Assembly (NCBI GenBank): GCA_019044685.2 | Contig: JAGTXX020000016.1 | Location: 372,001-436,000, forward strand | Source: Nannochloris sp. 'desiccata' | Taxonomy: Eukaryota; Chlorophyta; Trebouxiophyceae; Chlorellales; Chlorellaceae | Length of the DNA stretch: 64,000 nt | Reading direction: 5' to 3' | In this document: in pieces, positions 39,234 to 50,801 of the stretch | Numbering within the stretch: position 1 is the first letter of the stretch | Layout: each line of letters begins with the position of its first letter | The notes under the pieces: model-generated | The model's database searches: none | What the model was told of the DNA's origin: nothing | Seen by the model: the letters and a program-made list of their open reading frames with translations, nothing else | Made by a program: the position numbers and the translations under genes

Positions 39234-41480
39234 ATGACTGAAGTGCTGGATCAAGTAAGCCGAAAAGCACGTCTCATTTTAGCGATTTATATCCCTAGCC
39301 TCTGATGCACCCTATCTCACACCTTCTTACGTCCTTTTTCTCTCTTTTTGCAGACCGAACATGCAGCCGCCGAGCTGCTTGCCAATGGTTTCGATCAAAA
39401 GTTCCAAGCTGGTGGAATTGGCACACAATCGACGGCACCTACTGTTGGTGGCCCTTCCCTTCAAGCCGGTGATGGCAGCATTCCACATTCTGCAGCTGTT
39501 ACTCAACTCTCCCTCCCTCCCATCAACACAGCCTTACGACCTAGTGGCGGCAGTCTGCCTACTCAAGCAATCTCCAGCCCAAGAAGTAGAAATAACAACT
39601 CCCTTCGCCCTCGAGGAAACCGTGGTGGATTGATGTCGCCGACCTCGGCCACCGCTGCAGCAGGTACAGATTCCACTTCAGCACAAGGCATCCATCCTGT
39701 AGTCCGTCTCGGTTGGAAACCACTCTGCAGTGTTGTCTGCAATGGCTTGCGTGGGGAATTCCTAGGTGGCCACGATAGAGACATGTTTATGAAAGTCACA
39801 TCAGGGCATTATGCTGGTCTCCCGCTGGTTGATGTGTCCTTGGGTGGCTGTATCATGACCTGTAGCCAATTTGAACGCTACGCTGGCCGTGAACTCAGCA
39901 AAAAATGGAAGGAAAGCATCCATGTAGTAGGGGAAGGTGAAGGCTCCCGTGCCACATTGCTTTCATGGCTGAAAAGAAAAGCAGAGCAAGATTTTGGCGC
40001 CGAGGTGATTGGGAAAAAGATATGGGTGTGTTGGTGCGCTGACGCAGAGTACTACCAGGGTACGATTGTATCGTATAATAGAGAAGGAGGCAAACATACT
40101 GTACAGTACTCTTCTAGGTTAAGTGAAGATTTGCACTTGGCTGTGGAGAAGATCTCATTTGGAATAGAAAAGCCACCGCTGCCTGCTGCTGCCGCCTCCA
40201 TGGCTATGGCTACGGGAGCTGGAGTGATTAATTTAGCGGGTAATGGTGATGGTGCTCAACAACAGTTACTACAACACCAAGCACAAGTCCCGGCGGTGTC
40301 TGCTCCTGCTGGAGTTGATACACGCAATACTAATGAAGGTGCTGTAGCTCTGTGTCTACCCACGACGACCGGCAATGTCACAGGCACCGGCAACAACAAC
40401 AATAACAACAACAACAACACTATTAATTTCAATCCTTTATGGCATCAAGGCAGTGGACTCTCAGTGACGAGTTCCTATGGGGATGAGTTGCGTGGGAATG
40501 CTGCGTTAATTGCGATGGCTGGTGGTAGGAGCAATAGAAGAGCGAGTGGAGGTGGAGGTGCCGTGGGAAGAGGAAGACAGAAACAACCAGGATCAGATGC
40601 CGAGGGTAACAATTTTGGACCAAGCCCTCGAAGAGCCCGTAGAAAAGCTTCTGTACATATTCAAGAAGATGATATTACCATGCCGCCACCAAAGAGAGCC
40701 TTGTCTGCTCCTGCAGCAGTGTTGCTAGCAGAAGCAGCGGCAGCCACCACCTCACTTGCGGCTGAAGAGCAACATCAACAGCAGCAACAACAGAATATGG
40801 TTGCCTCCCCAGCATTTGGCTATAACCAAATAGAACGTGTTAATTTACCTGTATCGCCGCTGTCACTTTCTATGCCTTGTGCATTAATGATGCCGCTCCC
40901 ACCACCACCACCACCACCACCACTTGGAGCCCTGACTGGCAGCGCTGCGGCTGCCGACGCTGTTAGTTTAGGGTTTAACACGCCAGAAGCTCTGACAAAA
41001 GCAGTCAATTGGATGCATGATGTCGCGTTATGCCTAGATAAAGACTTAGAAGACACAGAACGTGCTATTAAAATAACTTCAACACCAGCAGCTGCTGCTA
41101 CTTCTATTTCTACCGATATATTTTCTTTTATTTCGCCTTCTGGTAGGTTTCAGGCTCTTGTTGGTCTTCTCCGAGGCACCCCTGCCTGCTTATATGGAGT
41201 ATTCGAGTCTATGATACGCCGATACAACCATTTTGCTGGTATTCCACAGCTACAACGACAGAAACTAGTGGAATTAATGCTTGCTACGTTGATCGAAGCA
41301 GCTGCACCACGAGATGTTTTTATATCTGCTCCTGCCGATGCCGGTGCGGAAAAAGCGGCGGGAAATGGTGAACGTGCTGCTGCCTGTGAAAGACCGAAAA
41401 CTTCACCAAGTCCTTCGTTACTTAACAACGCGAAGAATAACAACCATCATACTAGCGATAATAATGATTTACTTACTTGA
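39234..41480 (+). CDS. SAND-domain plus Tudor/Agenet-like chromatin protein
   Basis: A seven-codon first exon (39234-39254, MTEVLDQ) joins phase 0 to 39354-41480, 715 residues in total. Residues about 125-205 resemble a SAND domain: CNGLRGEFLGGHDRDMF, GGCIMTCSQFERYAGRELSK and KKWKESI in the right order, with KKWK where SAND has KDWK, the DNA-contact motif. About 20 residues later GKKIWVCWCADAEYYQGTIV ... YSSRLSEDLHLAVEKI has the spacing of a Tudor-like methyl-reader or Agenet fold. The rest is low complexity (polyN, polyQ, polyP), and a conserved-looking helical C-terminal block lies at about 540-640. A nuclear transcription or chromatin role is likely. Volvocine regA/RLS proteins also use a SAND-type (VARL) domain, but orthology is not claimed. 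Confidence 0.72.
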
Positions 41481-41989
41481 TAGATTTTGTTGATGCAAAC
41501 AAACAAAAAAAAAAATCTTCCTTTCTTCCCTTTTTATTACTACTAGTCCTCCCGCCATATTACGAATGACAATAAGCGTAGCCGCACTTTGGCGTCCCCG
41601 TGTATACTCAATTTCTTTTCGACTTTGTATTCTATACCAACCTTAATAGTATATTTTAATGTTTGTCCCCCTCCCGTTGGCAACTTTCCACCAGGCGGGA
41701 ATAAAACCAGTATGCGTGCTGCTTTCTCCTAACTATATATGTATCTTCTTTAGCGTCTTCTTTGCTTTTTTCCAGTTGCTTTTATTTGATTTTATGCTAT
41801 TATCTGCAAGATTTAACTCTGTTCAAGAGATTTAGTTTGTTTATTTCTTTGCCACACGTGTACCCTTTCTATTCCACACAGCGCCAGAGCTGTTCAATGT
41901 AAAACATTTAGAGTTATTAGCATAGCTACCGCATCAAATGATTTTAGTAAAAATATTAAAGGGATCCTGCACACCCAAAGCCTATAACA
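41481..41989. other. intergenic stretch between tandem plus-strand genes
   Basis: A/T- and pyrimidine-rich sequence, presumably the 3' untranslated region of the SAND gene and the promoter of the dienoyl-CoA isomerase gene. No ORF or repeat of note. Confidence 0.35.
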
Positions 41990-42817
41990 ATGTCTGATTT
42001 CAAAACTTTGATGATCAATCTTACAGATGGCGATGTTGGAATCCTCGCTCTCAACAGACCTCACAAAGGCAACGCACAGAATCATGACATGTGGCAAGAA
42101 CTTCACCAAGCGTTAGATACCCTCCAACAAATGGGTGCACGCGCAATAGTCCTTCGAGGCGAAGGAAAACATTTCTGCACTGGTATTGACTTGGCGACAC
42201 TGGGTGGCGGTCTCACGTCTGGTGCTGGCCCTGGTAACTGCGAGGGGCGCTCCCGCCTCCAATTCATGTCTTCTCTTAGAGTCCTCCAAGACGCAATGAC
42301 TGCATTCGAACGTTGCCCTCTTCCAGTCATCGCTGCTATTCACGGAGCGTGCATTGGCGCCGGCATTGATCTGATCACTGCCTGCGACATCCGTCTAGCT
42401 ACCGCAGATGCTCGATTTTCTGTAAAAGAAGTCGATTTAGGTCTTGCAGCAGATATGGGAACCCTTGCACGGCTACCAGGCATTGTAGGAGATGGAATAG
42501 CAAGGGACCTCGCGTTGACGGGTCGGGAAATTAGTGGAGAAGATGCCCTTCGATATAATCTGGTTAGCCAGACTGCACCCACTGTAGGAGAGCTGCTCCA
42601 AAAAGCTTCAGAATTAGCTAAGAATCTAGCTGCAAAGTCGCCGTTGGCGTTGTTAGGCACGAAAAGAATGTTGTTACATCAGAGGGGGAGGACGGTGAAG
42701 GAGGGTTTGGATGCTGTGTCTGTTTGGAATGCAGCGACACTGCCTGGTAGTCAAGACATTAATGCAGTTTTTAAGGCTATGAATGAACGTAGAAAACCTA
42801 CATATTCTAAACTTTAA
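41990..42817 (+). CDS. peroxisomal delta3,5-delta2,4-dienoyl-CoA isomerase (crotonase family)
   Basis: A single 275-residue exon of the enoyl-CoA hydratase/isomerase family. The oxyanion-hole segments are HFCTGIDL (61-68) and GACIGAGIDL (119-128). The acid/base residues of dienoyl-CoA isomerases are both present in EVDLGLAADMGTLARLP (Glu147 and Asp155), which separates it from plain hydratases. The protein ends in Ser-Lys-Leu, a canonical PTS1 signal, so it acts in the peroxisome. There it shifts double bonds of odd-position unsaturated fatty acids during beta-oxidation. Length is normal for the soluble, non-mitochondrial form. Confidence 0.95.
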   Translation: MSDFKTLMINLTDGDVGILALNRPHKGNAQNHDMWQELHQALDTLQQMGARAIVLRGEGKHFCTGIDLATLGGGLTSGAGPGNCEGRSRLQFMSSLRVLQDAMTAFERCPLPVIAAIHGACIGAGIDLITACDIRLATADARFSVKEVDLGLAADMGTLARLPGIVGDGIARDLALTGREISGEDALRYNLVSQTAPTVGELLQKASELAKNLAAKSPLALLGTKRMLLHQRGRTVKEGLDAVSVWNAATLPGSQDINAVFKAMNERRKPTYSKL

Positions 42818-43025
42818 AGAGAATAATTGTATTGTCTATTAGTAGGAGTAATAAAATGCATATCAGATACCATCTATCTGAGATAGATGGGGAATTATAT
42901 TATAAGTTTAACTTGTGAAAACTGGCTGTGAACCGAGAAGCTAAAATTAACAACAATGAAAAGAATTGATCCGGGTTTAAAGGATGGGTGTACAATTACA
43001 AGGTAGATATATATGAATTTAGGTG

Positions 43026-44957
43026 TTACTTATTTCCTCCACCTCGATGGAATCGTACCATATCACGTACCCAACTCAACACCTTCCTGGCACCATCAAC
43101 ATCAACATCTGTACTATGCTTACTTTCTTTATCCGTCTCACCATTACAATCCCTGTTACCACCACCAGTGCTTTGAACGCTACGACCCCTTCTCAATCTT
43201 TCAAACAAACCATACGGTTGTTGCTTTGCCTTTTCATAATCAAGGGTATCTAATGCAGCGACCAGGGTCAAAACTGATGGATCCAACCACTGCGGGTGTT
43301 TTTTTTGAGTCTCTCCTGCCCAATTTATAACCCACCCGCCAATATCATGATCGTAGCTACGTGGTTTGAATAACCAGAAATAACTTGGTGGAAGCCATGC
43401 ACGTTGGCATCGTGCAACGATAGTTTTCTTCTTGATACCAGCAAATGTTGAATTTTGTGGTGGACTTGTGGTAGAGGCATCGGTGGTTGTATTACTAAAA
43501 CCTTTGTGAATATTTGACTTTTCTTTCTTTGCAGCTGCAGTATTCGTGTGCTCAGCGACGAATGTGACGTGCCGTACCAAAGGGGTCACATTCCGAATGA
43601 TTGAAAAGATATGGTTACCAGAAGAATCCAATAATTTTGAAGCTGAATAGCGGCGGGTAGTGGCAAGGGAAGGTTCACCTTCTATGAGTTGAGCTAGAAG
43701 AGTGTCACCACGATAGAAATATGTAGTTAATATACCTTGAATAGTGGTCTCATCTTCTTCTTTCGTAGATCCATCTATAGGAGCAGCTGTGTCTGATGTA
43801 TCTATAGCTGTTGAAGCGGCGCCAGAAACGGCGGCAGGTCGGCTGACTGCGGTCGCTATAACGTCATCACCCAGGTATAAATCTAGAATCTGAGGTTGTT
43901 TTGCGATCCTAGAAGGTTTACTCGTATAGGTACTACCAGACTCTGCACCAGATTGTTCTTTTATCGTGCCATTTTTCTGTAAGGAGGCGTCACTATTTTC
44001 GGAGCCATCGTCGTTATTTTTCATCCTATCATCTTTGGGTGTATTTCCAGCAGGCATCAATTTTGTTGCGACTTCAAAGGCTACTAATAACGCAGGATCT
44101 TTCTTAACCTCACTATGATTACATTGCCCTTGACCGAGCCATGCCTTTTTTTCGCTTTCAGTCAGCATACCTGCAGCCCGTAGTCGAACACTGCCCAGCT
44201 CCTGACGCCCCGAGACGAGCTGCAACACTTCATTAGTGTTCTGCGTGGCTCTTTCATCAGCTTCAAAGCAATCAGGTAGCTGTCCATGTTGTAAATCATC
44301 TATTCGAGGACCTAGGTAAGCGTGTCGGAGGGCAGTGTGCCAATCGCTCTCTAGATTAGTTCGTAAATGATCCAAAACTGTTGTCGTTCTTGTTGTTGCA
44401 GAATTTTTACTATCCTTATCACCCTTTTGTTGGTTATTTAAGGGATTTTTTGTCCATGCTCGGCCTAAATTCCAATTAAGATCTATTTCTACATCTTCAT
44501 GCCTACCATTTTTAAGCCCAGATGCAGCTGCTTGACGAAGAAAAGACGAGGAAGATGAGGAGAGGGAGAGGTCATAGAGATATCGGGAGCGAGCATCGCT
44601 TAGAATTTGATAAGCAGTGAGGAGCTGTACCCATTCTTTATGATTGCTGCCAGTCGAAGAAGAAGACGTGTCTCTATGTGGTGCAGCGTCAGGGTGGATG
44701 ACTTTGGCTTTCTGCAGAGTCAGAATTATTTTCAGAATTATTTTCAGAATGAGCGGTGAAAGCTGATGTAATAAGGTATTACAATGAAATAAATCCTAGG
44801 TTACCTTGCGAAATGCAGCTTTGATTTCTTCTAGATTAGCTGTCGGTACCACACCAAGAACTGTATAGTGAGAGATAAGGCGTTGCTGGTGTTGGGACAA
44901 GTGATCAACAACTGTGCTGCATCTTGCTGCAACAGATCGCTTCCCAATGCTGAACAT
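43026..44957 (-). CDS. J-domain protein with long unrecognised C-terminal region
   Basis: Exons 44805-44957 and 43026-44711 (both phase 0) give about 612 residues. The J domain is split by the intron: HYTVLGVVPTANLEEIKAAFRK joins KAKVIHPDAAPH, keeping the HPD motif (57-59) that stimulates Hsp70 ATPase, and continues to YQILSDARSRYLYD. The start is the ATG at 44957 (MFSIGKRSVAARCSTVVDHL), an organelle-presequence-like end; the frame is closed by a stop just upstream, at 45012-45014. The C-terminal 400 residues are low complexity mixed with ordered stretches (GGWVINWAGETQKKHPQWLD) that I do not recognise. Likely a specialised mitochondrial or plastid co-chaperone. Confidence 0.78.
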
Positions 44958-45267
44958 CAGATGAGCCTCAACATTGCCTATCAAAGCTTTATCATCTTGC
45001 CTTGGATTCAATTAACAGCTGGTCATGACGTATTCTGAAGAAATTGAAATTCAAGGAGCAGGCTGCCAGTGGAAGTAGCAGTCGGACTCCGAGGCTCGGT
45101 GACTCACAAATTTAAATATTAAACCATTCCGGGTTCACTCATAACATAATGCCCAAAGATATTTCATTAACCAAACTTTTAATAGAGCTTTACTTGACGG
45201 CTAGACACGACCCTAGACTAGTTCACTGTCCATCTAAGGCATAATTACTCATTTCGAAATCAACGAT
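44958..45267. other. short divergent intergenic region
   Basis: About 310 bp between the J-protein start and the next plus-strand gene. Nothing recognisable beyond presumed promoters. Confidence 0.35.
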
Positions 45268-45586
45268 ATGGAGCCTGGTTCTTCCCCTGGCGGCGTTAAC
45301 AGCCCCAGCAATCAATTCCAACAATTCTTCAACCCTCACATGAATGCTGATGTCTCGCCCGGAACAAAAAGTAAGTTCTTTGCTCGCTGGAAAGGCATAT
45401 ATATTTCATACTTCACAAAAAGACGTTCATTGTTGTAAAAAATATTTCTCCCTAGCTGCAGAGAAACAGCAAGATGCTTCTTTGGACGCTTTGATAGGAG
45501 AGCTGGATACCTCATACATTGATTTACCAGAGTTAATCCCGCACGACGGAGAGGAGGAACAGGCGAATGTCGTACAGAAGGACTAG
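45268..45586 (+). CDS. very small unrecognised protein, two exons
   Basis: Exon 1 45268-45370 opens MEPGSSPGGVNSPSNQFQQF and ends at a strong GTAAGT donor. Exon 2 starts at 45456 (after CCTAG) or 45462 (after TGCAG); both close the frame and give 77 or 75 residues ending EEEQANVVQKD. The second exon is acidic and helical (DASLDALIGELDTSYIDLPE). No family is recognised. Support comes from the good donor, phase closure and a compositional bias consistent with a short acidic regulatory protein. Confidence 0.5.
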
Positions 45587-46137
45587 AAGACGCCAATTAG
45601 AAAACGCCAAGTGCTTTTGATACAAAAACCCCCATAATTTATCCCTTTTTTAATGCTTATTGAGAAGCTTTAGTTAATTTTAGCAACCTATTCTGTCCTA
45701 CTACTTAAAATTGGTGGTAATGTTCACTTTGCTTTTTCTCAATAGCCTGTGGGACAGAGCGGCCGACTATGTCTGTCTTTTTAAACTCATCTCTTTGTTA
45801 TTCCCTCTGTTCTTTAGGTTCTCTATCTCAGCCTTTAAACTGCTATTCACCTTTGCGTGTTTTTCTGTGTACAAAGGAACGGTTAATTTGCCGTTATCGC
45901 TCCTCTTGTAATAATAAGAAATTATACGAAGGCTACCGCCACACAACTTCTTTTTTGAAATATGAAGGTCTCCCCTACGATGGCCACGAATATAAAATTA
46001 AATTTCAAGCACAATGGCGGGTATTTTAGGCAATTACCTTCGGGCTAGAGAAGGTGAATTCTGCCATTCAACCTAGTATATTTTTTTACGAAATTTAATC
46101 TGAGCGATCTAATCCATCTGCAGGTGCTTATTTCAAA
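45587..46137. other. intergenic stretch, no gene supported
   Basis: A/T-rich. Short hydrophobic frames (45711-46029) have no start context or family features. CTGCAG just before 46121 is a possible acceptor, so the next gene may have a non-coding 5' exon in this stretch. Confidence 0.35.
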
Positions 46138-46905
46138 ATGGAGCAGGAAGCGTCAATCCAGGAACACAAAAATCGGCTCATAAAAGAAGGCAAACTAAAA
46201 TCAAATGAATCACCCTCATCCTCCACCACCACATCGTCTTTTACCGACTCGGAAGCAAACTATGACACTTTGCCTGAAGTTTTAGCAGCACAAGCCCGTG
46301 TAGACGCTCCCAACGCTGCAAAACGGAAAGCATATGAACTACGCGCTTATAAAGGAGCCCCAGAGCCGCTGACAGATGAGGAGCGGTGGCGGTATAGAGC
46401 CAGCGCCTCTGCTGTTTCAGCGGCTGTGGGGCATGTCCCTCGATTGAGCCTTAGCGGACGCAATAGATACGGTATCCCGTCATCCCAGAAAGCAGGGGAT
46501 TTAGCATTAAGTACCAGCAGTTTAGGGCATAGATTGAGCCCTGAAGCTGCAGAGGTCGCCCGTCGGAGCTACGTTGCTGGAGTAAGAGCTCTAGTCTACG
46601 GCTCTTTGCTCAGTGTAGGCTTACTTGCGGTCGGCGGAACAGCGACAGCGCAGTATATAGGGATTGGATCCGGCCAAGATTTTAGAGAAAAACTTCAAAG
46701 TGTGATGCTACCGATGAAAGAGGGCCTTAGAGAAAGAGTGTTGCCGTGGAAATTAAAAGCGGAAGCCTGGATCAGTGCCAAGGATCCTAATAATCAAAAT
46801 TGTGGTAATCATGGTCATAATAAAAGTACTGGAGGGTTGCAAGCTCGTCTAAGGAATAGATATAACCCTGCTTCATCATCACCTTCGGGATACAGGGAAT
46901 ACTAA
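46138..46905 (+). CDS. unrecognised single-pass membrane protein
   Basis: A single 255-residue frame. The N-terminal 150 residues are hydrophilic with Ser/Thr runs and a DTLPEVLAAQARVDAPNAAK helix. One clear membrane helix follows (VRALVYGSLLSVGLLAVGGT, about 150-170), then an amphipathic stretch (EKLQSVMLPMKEGLRERVLP) and a disordered Asn/Ser tail. The helix-then-amphipathic layout recalls TMEM242-like mitochondrial proteins, but similarity is too weak to name it. No intron is seen within the coding part. Confidence 0.55.
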   Translation: MEQEASIQEHKNRLIKEGKLKSNESPSSSTTTSSFTDSEANYDTLPEVLAAQARVDAPNAAKRKAYELRAYKGAPEPLTDEERWRYRASASAVSAAVGHVPRLSLSGRNRYGIPSSQKAGDLALSTSSLGHRLSPEAAEVARRSYVAGVRALVYGSLLSVGLLAVGGTATAQYIGIGSGQDFREKLQSVMLPMKEGLRERVLPWKLKAEAWISAKDPNNQNCGNHGHNKSTGGLQARLRNRYNPASSSPSGYREY

Positions 46906-47247
46906 GTAGGTATGAAATGAGTTTTTGTGTTCATTTGTTAAGATGCTGTCGTCCTCGTCAAGGTCACGGCAGCCTTCTATGTACTATATATTAGATCTTT
47001 CATTTTATTCTTTGTATTTCTCTTGTGTATACTATATTATTTGTGTCAATAAACGAGCTTGTATGTTACAAAAATGTTTTTCTGTTCGTTTTCCCTAGGA
47101 TATTACTTACTAAAAGTTTTAGAATTAAAAAAACCTGTGTCGGGCGGGCTCCATTAGCGCTCTCTATTTATTGCCTATTTTTATTATTATTAGAAAACAG
47201 GGCTCTCTTTTTCTAGAGTACTAAGATATACGCACCGACTGGTCGAT
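46906..47247. other. convergent 3' region
   Basis: A/T-rich sequence between two convergent genes; presumably their 3' untranslated regions. No feature identified. Confidence 0.4.
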
Positions 47248-48189
47248 TTACTGGTAGTAAGGGAGGATCTGAGTGCAGACATAGCCCCAGCCAACACCAG
47301 CAAGGCCTCCTACTGCAAACCCAGCAGCAAAGTTGCTCCATCCATCAGCAGACTGGAGGGGATCAGGAGCAACAGAGCGTCCAGAAAGAGTCTTGACACC
47401 AACGGTGGGAACCTCGTTCTGGAAAGTCACAGTGCCGTAAGCAGAAAGGCAAAGAGTGAGGATGGCAACAAGGCCAGCAGCAGAAAGGCAGCCAGAGATT
47501 TCAGCAACACCTTCGACATTGCGGAGGGGACCGAGCTTGATGAAGGGGCCAACGAGGAGGAATCCGTGAGCAAGGCCGATCTCAACGCCACGGAGGAGGG
47601 GGGAGACACCAGTGCGATAGGCAGGGAGGTTGGAGAGGTAAGAAGCGACCAATGGGGAGGAGGTGACGGGGGTCTCGAGCATGCCAATAAAGGGGTCTCC
47701 GTTGATGGGCTGGATCACCTGCAGAAGATAAAATGTATATACAGAAAAATTGGTGAGATGATTTGATGGTCAAGTTTTGCAGTTGATGGCTTAAGAGCTT
47801 GTTCTCCACTTGAAGAACAATTTCAGATCACAGCAGGTAATCAAGAACTATTATTTTGTTCATTGTATGCATTCCAGTCGCAAAAATTAGCTCGCGATGC
47901 ATTTATTGGGCTGTTTCCAAAATTTCTTGGCTTGAATAGACCTCGGGTTTTCCTCCAACTGTTGATATCAAGACCTTCGAGTGATTTTGGATAGATTATC
48001 GCTCTGTGCTGTTCCAATGAGGTCGCTGCTATCTAAAATACCTTTTTTTTCGTATACAATATATTGATTCCTTACCTGCTGCTTGTTGGCGGCGGCGAGC
48101 ACGACGTTGGAAGCGCGCACCTTGCGGGTAGCATTGATTTTAGCCAAGCCAGCAGTTCTGCCGACGAAGGTCTGGGTCAGTGCAGACAT
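47248..48189 (-). CDS. psaL: photosystem I reaction centre subunit XI
   Basis: Exons 48076-48189 and 47248-47718, phase 0, give a 194-residue precursor. The first exon ([30 protein letters not shown]) is a chloroplast transit peptide; the mature protein begins about [19 protein letters not shown]. PsaL signatures follow: [23 protein letters not shown] with the chlorophyll-binding Glu-His helix, [13 protein letters not shown], and two further membrane helices. PsaL docks PSI neighbours and, in plants, LHCII. A nuclear copy with transit peptide places the organism in the green lineage. The coding sequence is GC-richer than its surroundings, as expected for a highly expressed gene. Confidence 0.97.
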
Positions 48190-48671
48190 TTTAGATGATT
48201 TAATATTGTATCTTAAAGATGTTCAAATTATAACGACAAAGCGGAAAGCTCTCTCTATTTGCTCAAAATATTGAGCTTAGCTTTCGATTCACTTCCTGGG
48301 ACGAACAGGATCGAGTCCCTTCATTTTGAAGTTCTGAGCTTCAAGTTCAAGCACGGCCTGCTATCTCCATACATAGTGCAATTAATTAGATTTATTTAAA
48401 AAGATGGGCATATGATCAATTATTTCTGCTCTAAGCTCATTTCCAAGCTTCAAATATGGGCATCATTGCTGGCCTTGAGCGGGGTACTCTCATCGAGAGT
48501 GGTGCGACACACCTGGGATCAATAAATCAAACGCCCTCTGCTGGTCCCTTTTTCAAACTCTCACATTAATTGCATTAACATATCATTCAACTAAATATTA
48601 GCAGAGGAAGATCGGGAGCTGAGACAAAAGAAATCACAAAAAAACAAATCAAGTTCCACTGAATTTATCTA
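48190..48671. other. upstream region of psaL
   Basis: No gene seen in 480 bp. It must hold the psaL promoter on the minus strand and the 3' region of the next minus-strand gene. I identify no confident light-responsive or TATA element. Confidence 0.35.
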
Positions 48672-49610
48672 TTAACGCCGACGTGGCATAGGCGGAGGTA
48701 GCGGTGTTGGCCTTCTACACATAATATTAATCTGAGGAGCTTTCTTTGAATCCCTGACGCGATAGCCCATGACATCAGCAAATCCTCCATGTCCTGTGAG
48801 CCACGCCCGCTGGTTTGGCCTTGCCTCTATGTAGACCATCTGCTGTGCTGCATCAGCGGCTGTAGCAATGGCTTGTAAAATCGCTAGACAGGCTTCACCA
48901 TCTTGCCGTTTTGAAGCATCCGATATCGCCATAAGGTACATAAAGGATCCATGAGCTCTAGCAAATGCACATTTTTGTTTATCTTTGCTGTTTAGCCATT
49001 CAAGTAAAGCCCGCCATTTGCCAAGAGGGACAGTGGGGATTAAGCGAAGCAAAGAAGTCCAAAGAGAAGGCTGCAACTCAAGATAAAGATAGAAACAAAT
49101 ATGCAATGGTTAGTAACAGATGTCGATAATAGTTAATCCCGAAATAAGCGATTGTCTCGTCAGAAATAGGGGCAGCGGTTTGCCATATTTACCCCGCCCC
49201 AAGTAGCTTTTCTATTTCAACGAGAACTTACCTTATCTCTCGGGTATTCAAGTACAAAAGCAGCTGCAGAGCAGTCTTTTAAGCAGAAAAATTGCCGAAC
49301 AGAAGGGTTCACTTTGGCGGCACCATGAATTTGGGCACTCCAAACCTCTTCAGTTACCAAGGCGTCGTTTCGAGTGAAATAAGCCATCAAAACGTCCGCA
49401 GATAGACCCTGGAAGATATCAAAGGAGGTGATCACGGTAAATATTTGATGGGCACAGTGCCTTAATCAAGGTACAGAAAGAGACAAGATTGATTACCTGG
49501 CTGAGTAATGTAATACAGGCATCTGCGAGCTCAGGGTCGTCATTGTAGGCAAAATATTGAACTGCGTGGCTGCTAGAAGGTGTATTATGTATCAAGGATG
49601 GGTTGTCCAT
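48672..49610 (-). CDS. unrecognised helical protein, three exons
   Basis: Exons 49497-49610, 49232-49408 and 48672-49070 are all phase 0 with good GT-AG sites and give 229 residues. The protein is mostly alpha-helical (DPELADACITLLSQGLSADV, PSLWTSLLRLIPTVPLGKWR, CLAILQAIATAADAAQQMVY). It ends in a short basic-proline tail (RRPTPLPPPMPRRR). There is no signal peptide or membrane segment. I do not recognise the family; a HEAT/TPR-like scaffold is possible. The clean three-exon structure makes it a real gene. Confidence 0.7.
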
Positions 49611-49766
49611 CTCTATATACTAGTTCAAGCTAACGCTTATTTAATTCTGCCACCCTTGAGATCATTTAATAAAGCAATACCTCTAAAGCAATCTGTCAGA
49701 GTATAAACTAGGTATGCCTCTACAAACCTATTCTATGTTTTTAATGCTGCTAAGGTGAGTGTAGAG

Positions 49767-50158
49767 GCCTCAAACAGTGTTTCTGGGGCCTTAAATTTTT
49801 TTTGCGTGCCAGGCTCACTTTCTTTGTGTTTCATCACTCAAGCCCCAAATATTTTTTGCGTTAGCAATATTTTTTTTGCCAGGCTGGCTCAACCAGGCGG
49901 AAAGTGGTCCCTTGGGGTTGTTACTACTCATAACTATAAGAATTAATGGTTTTTACAATGAAAAAATGAATTAACAGTGCACGCAAAGACCCAAAATCTC
50001 TTGTGTTTCGCCACTCTGCAGCACGCATAGCCCCGAAATTTTTTTGCGTGCTCCGCACGCAAACCTCTATTTTTTCTTGTGTTTCGCCCATTTTTTCTTG
50101 CGTTCTTCATACATGGCGCACGCAAGAAATTTGCGGAGCCAGAAACACTGGCCTCAAA
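49767..50158. mobile_element. hAT-type MITE with 8-bp target-site duplication
   Basis: The element spans 49775-50150 (376 bp). Its ends are perfect 12-bp inverted repeats: CAGTGTTTCTGG at 49775-49786 and CCAGAAACACTG at 50139-50150. Similarity extends to 14 of 16 positions. It is flanked by an exact 8-bp direct repeat GCCTCAAA (49767-49774 and 50151-50158). An 8-bp duplication and TIRs starting CAGTG are diagnostic of hAT elements. The interior has no ORF but has repeated subterminal motifs (TTTTTTGCGTGC, CTTGTGTTTCGCC, GCACGCAAG in both orientations) like hAT transposase-binding sites. It is non-autonomous, and the perfect duplication indicates a recent insertion. Confidence 0.88.
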
Positions 50159-50801
50159 GATCACGTTACTGCCACTAAGTTGGCCAACTTGGAGGTGCCG
50201 CTGTCGTCGCCGCTTTGCTCATTTTTTCAAGCAAAAAAATATATCAATCTCATACTTACAAATTGGATACAGCGTACCTCGCAGGCATCATATATACAAA
50301 TTGACTATTACCGTACTATCTATATGAAAGGATCGTATTGAAAAAGAAACTATCAAAAGGCAAAACATATTCATGCAAAAAGAGAACGAGGATATTAATT
50401 TTTTTTTCTATCTGGCCACTGGGGCCGTTTTGTTTTGTAAAGAGAATAAAGAAATGTAGATGGGCAAGTCAATTGGCCATTAAGGTGGAAAAACGCCTTG
50501 GAAATATCAAAGGATTGGAAAGAAATCGAGCAGAAAAAGGGATTACCCCAAAATGAAAAGTCGGGAGCCAAAAGTGGAGAAAAAACAAAACTCTCTGAAA
50601 GGACTAAGACTCGGTGGAGTTTGGTAAAATAGACATATGGATGTAAAGGATATATATTTGAATATCGGACACTGAGAAACTACAAGGGAATAGAATTATC
50701 AATTTTGATTTTTTTAAAGTATTTTCTGCAAATTAAACAGCAATTCGCAAAGACAAAAGAGAAAAACACCACCACCCAAGGTGGCTTCTTTCTTTCCAAT
50801 C
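50159..50801. other. gene-free stretch between MITE and phosphatase gene
   Basis: A/T-rich. Short plus frames (for example 50338-50556) are Lys-rich and look like chance. The right end is the 3' region of the phosphoglucan phosphatase gene. Confidence 0.35.

Noticed and set aside
48290..48330. tRNA-like T-arm (GATCGAGTCC)
   Set aside because: The flanking bases do not form a 5-bp stem with a 7-base loop, and no acceptor or D arm could be drawn.
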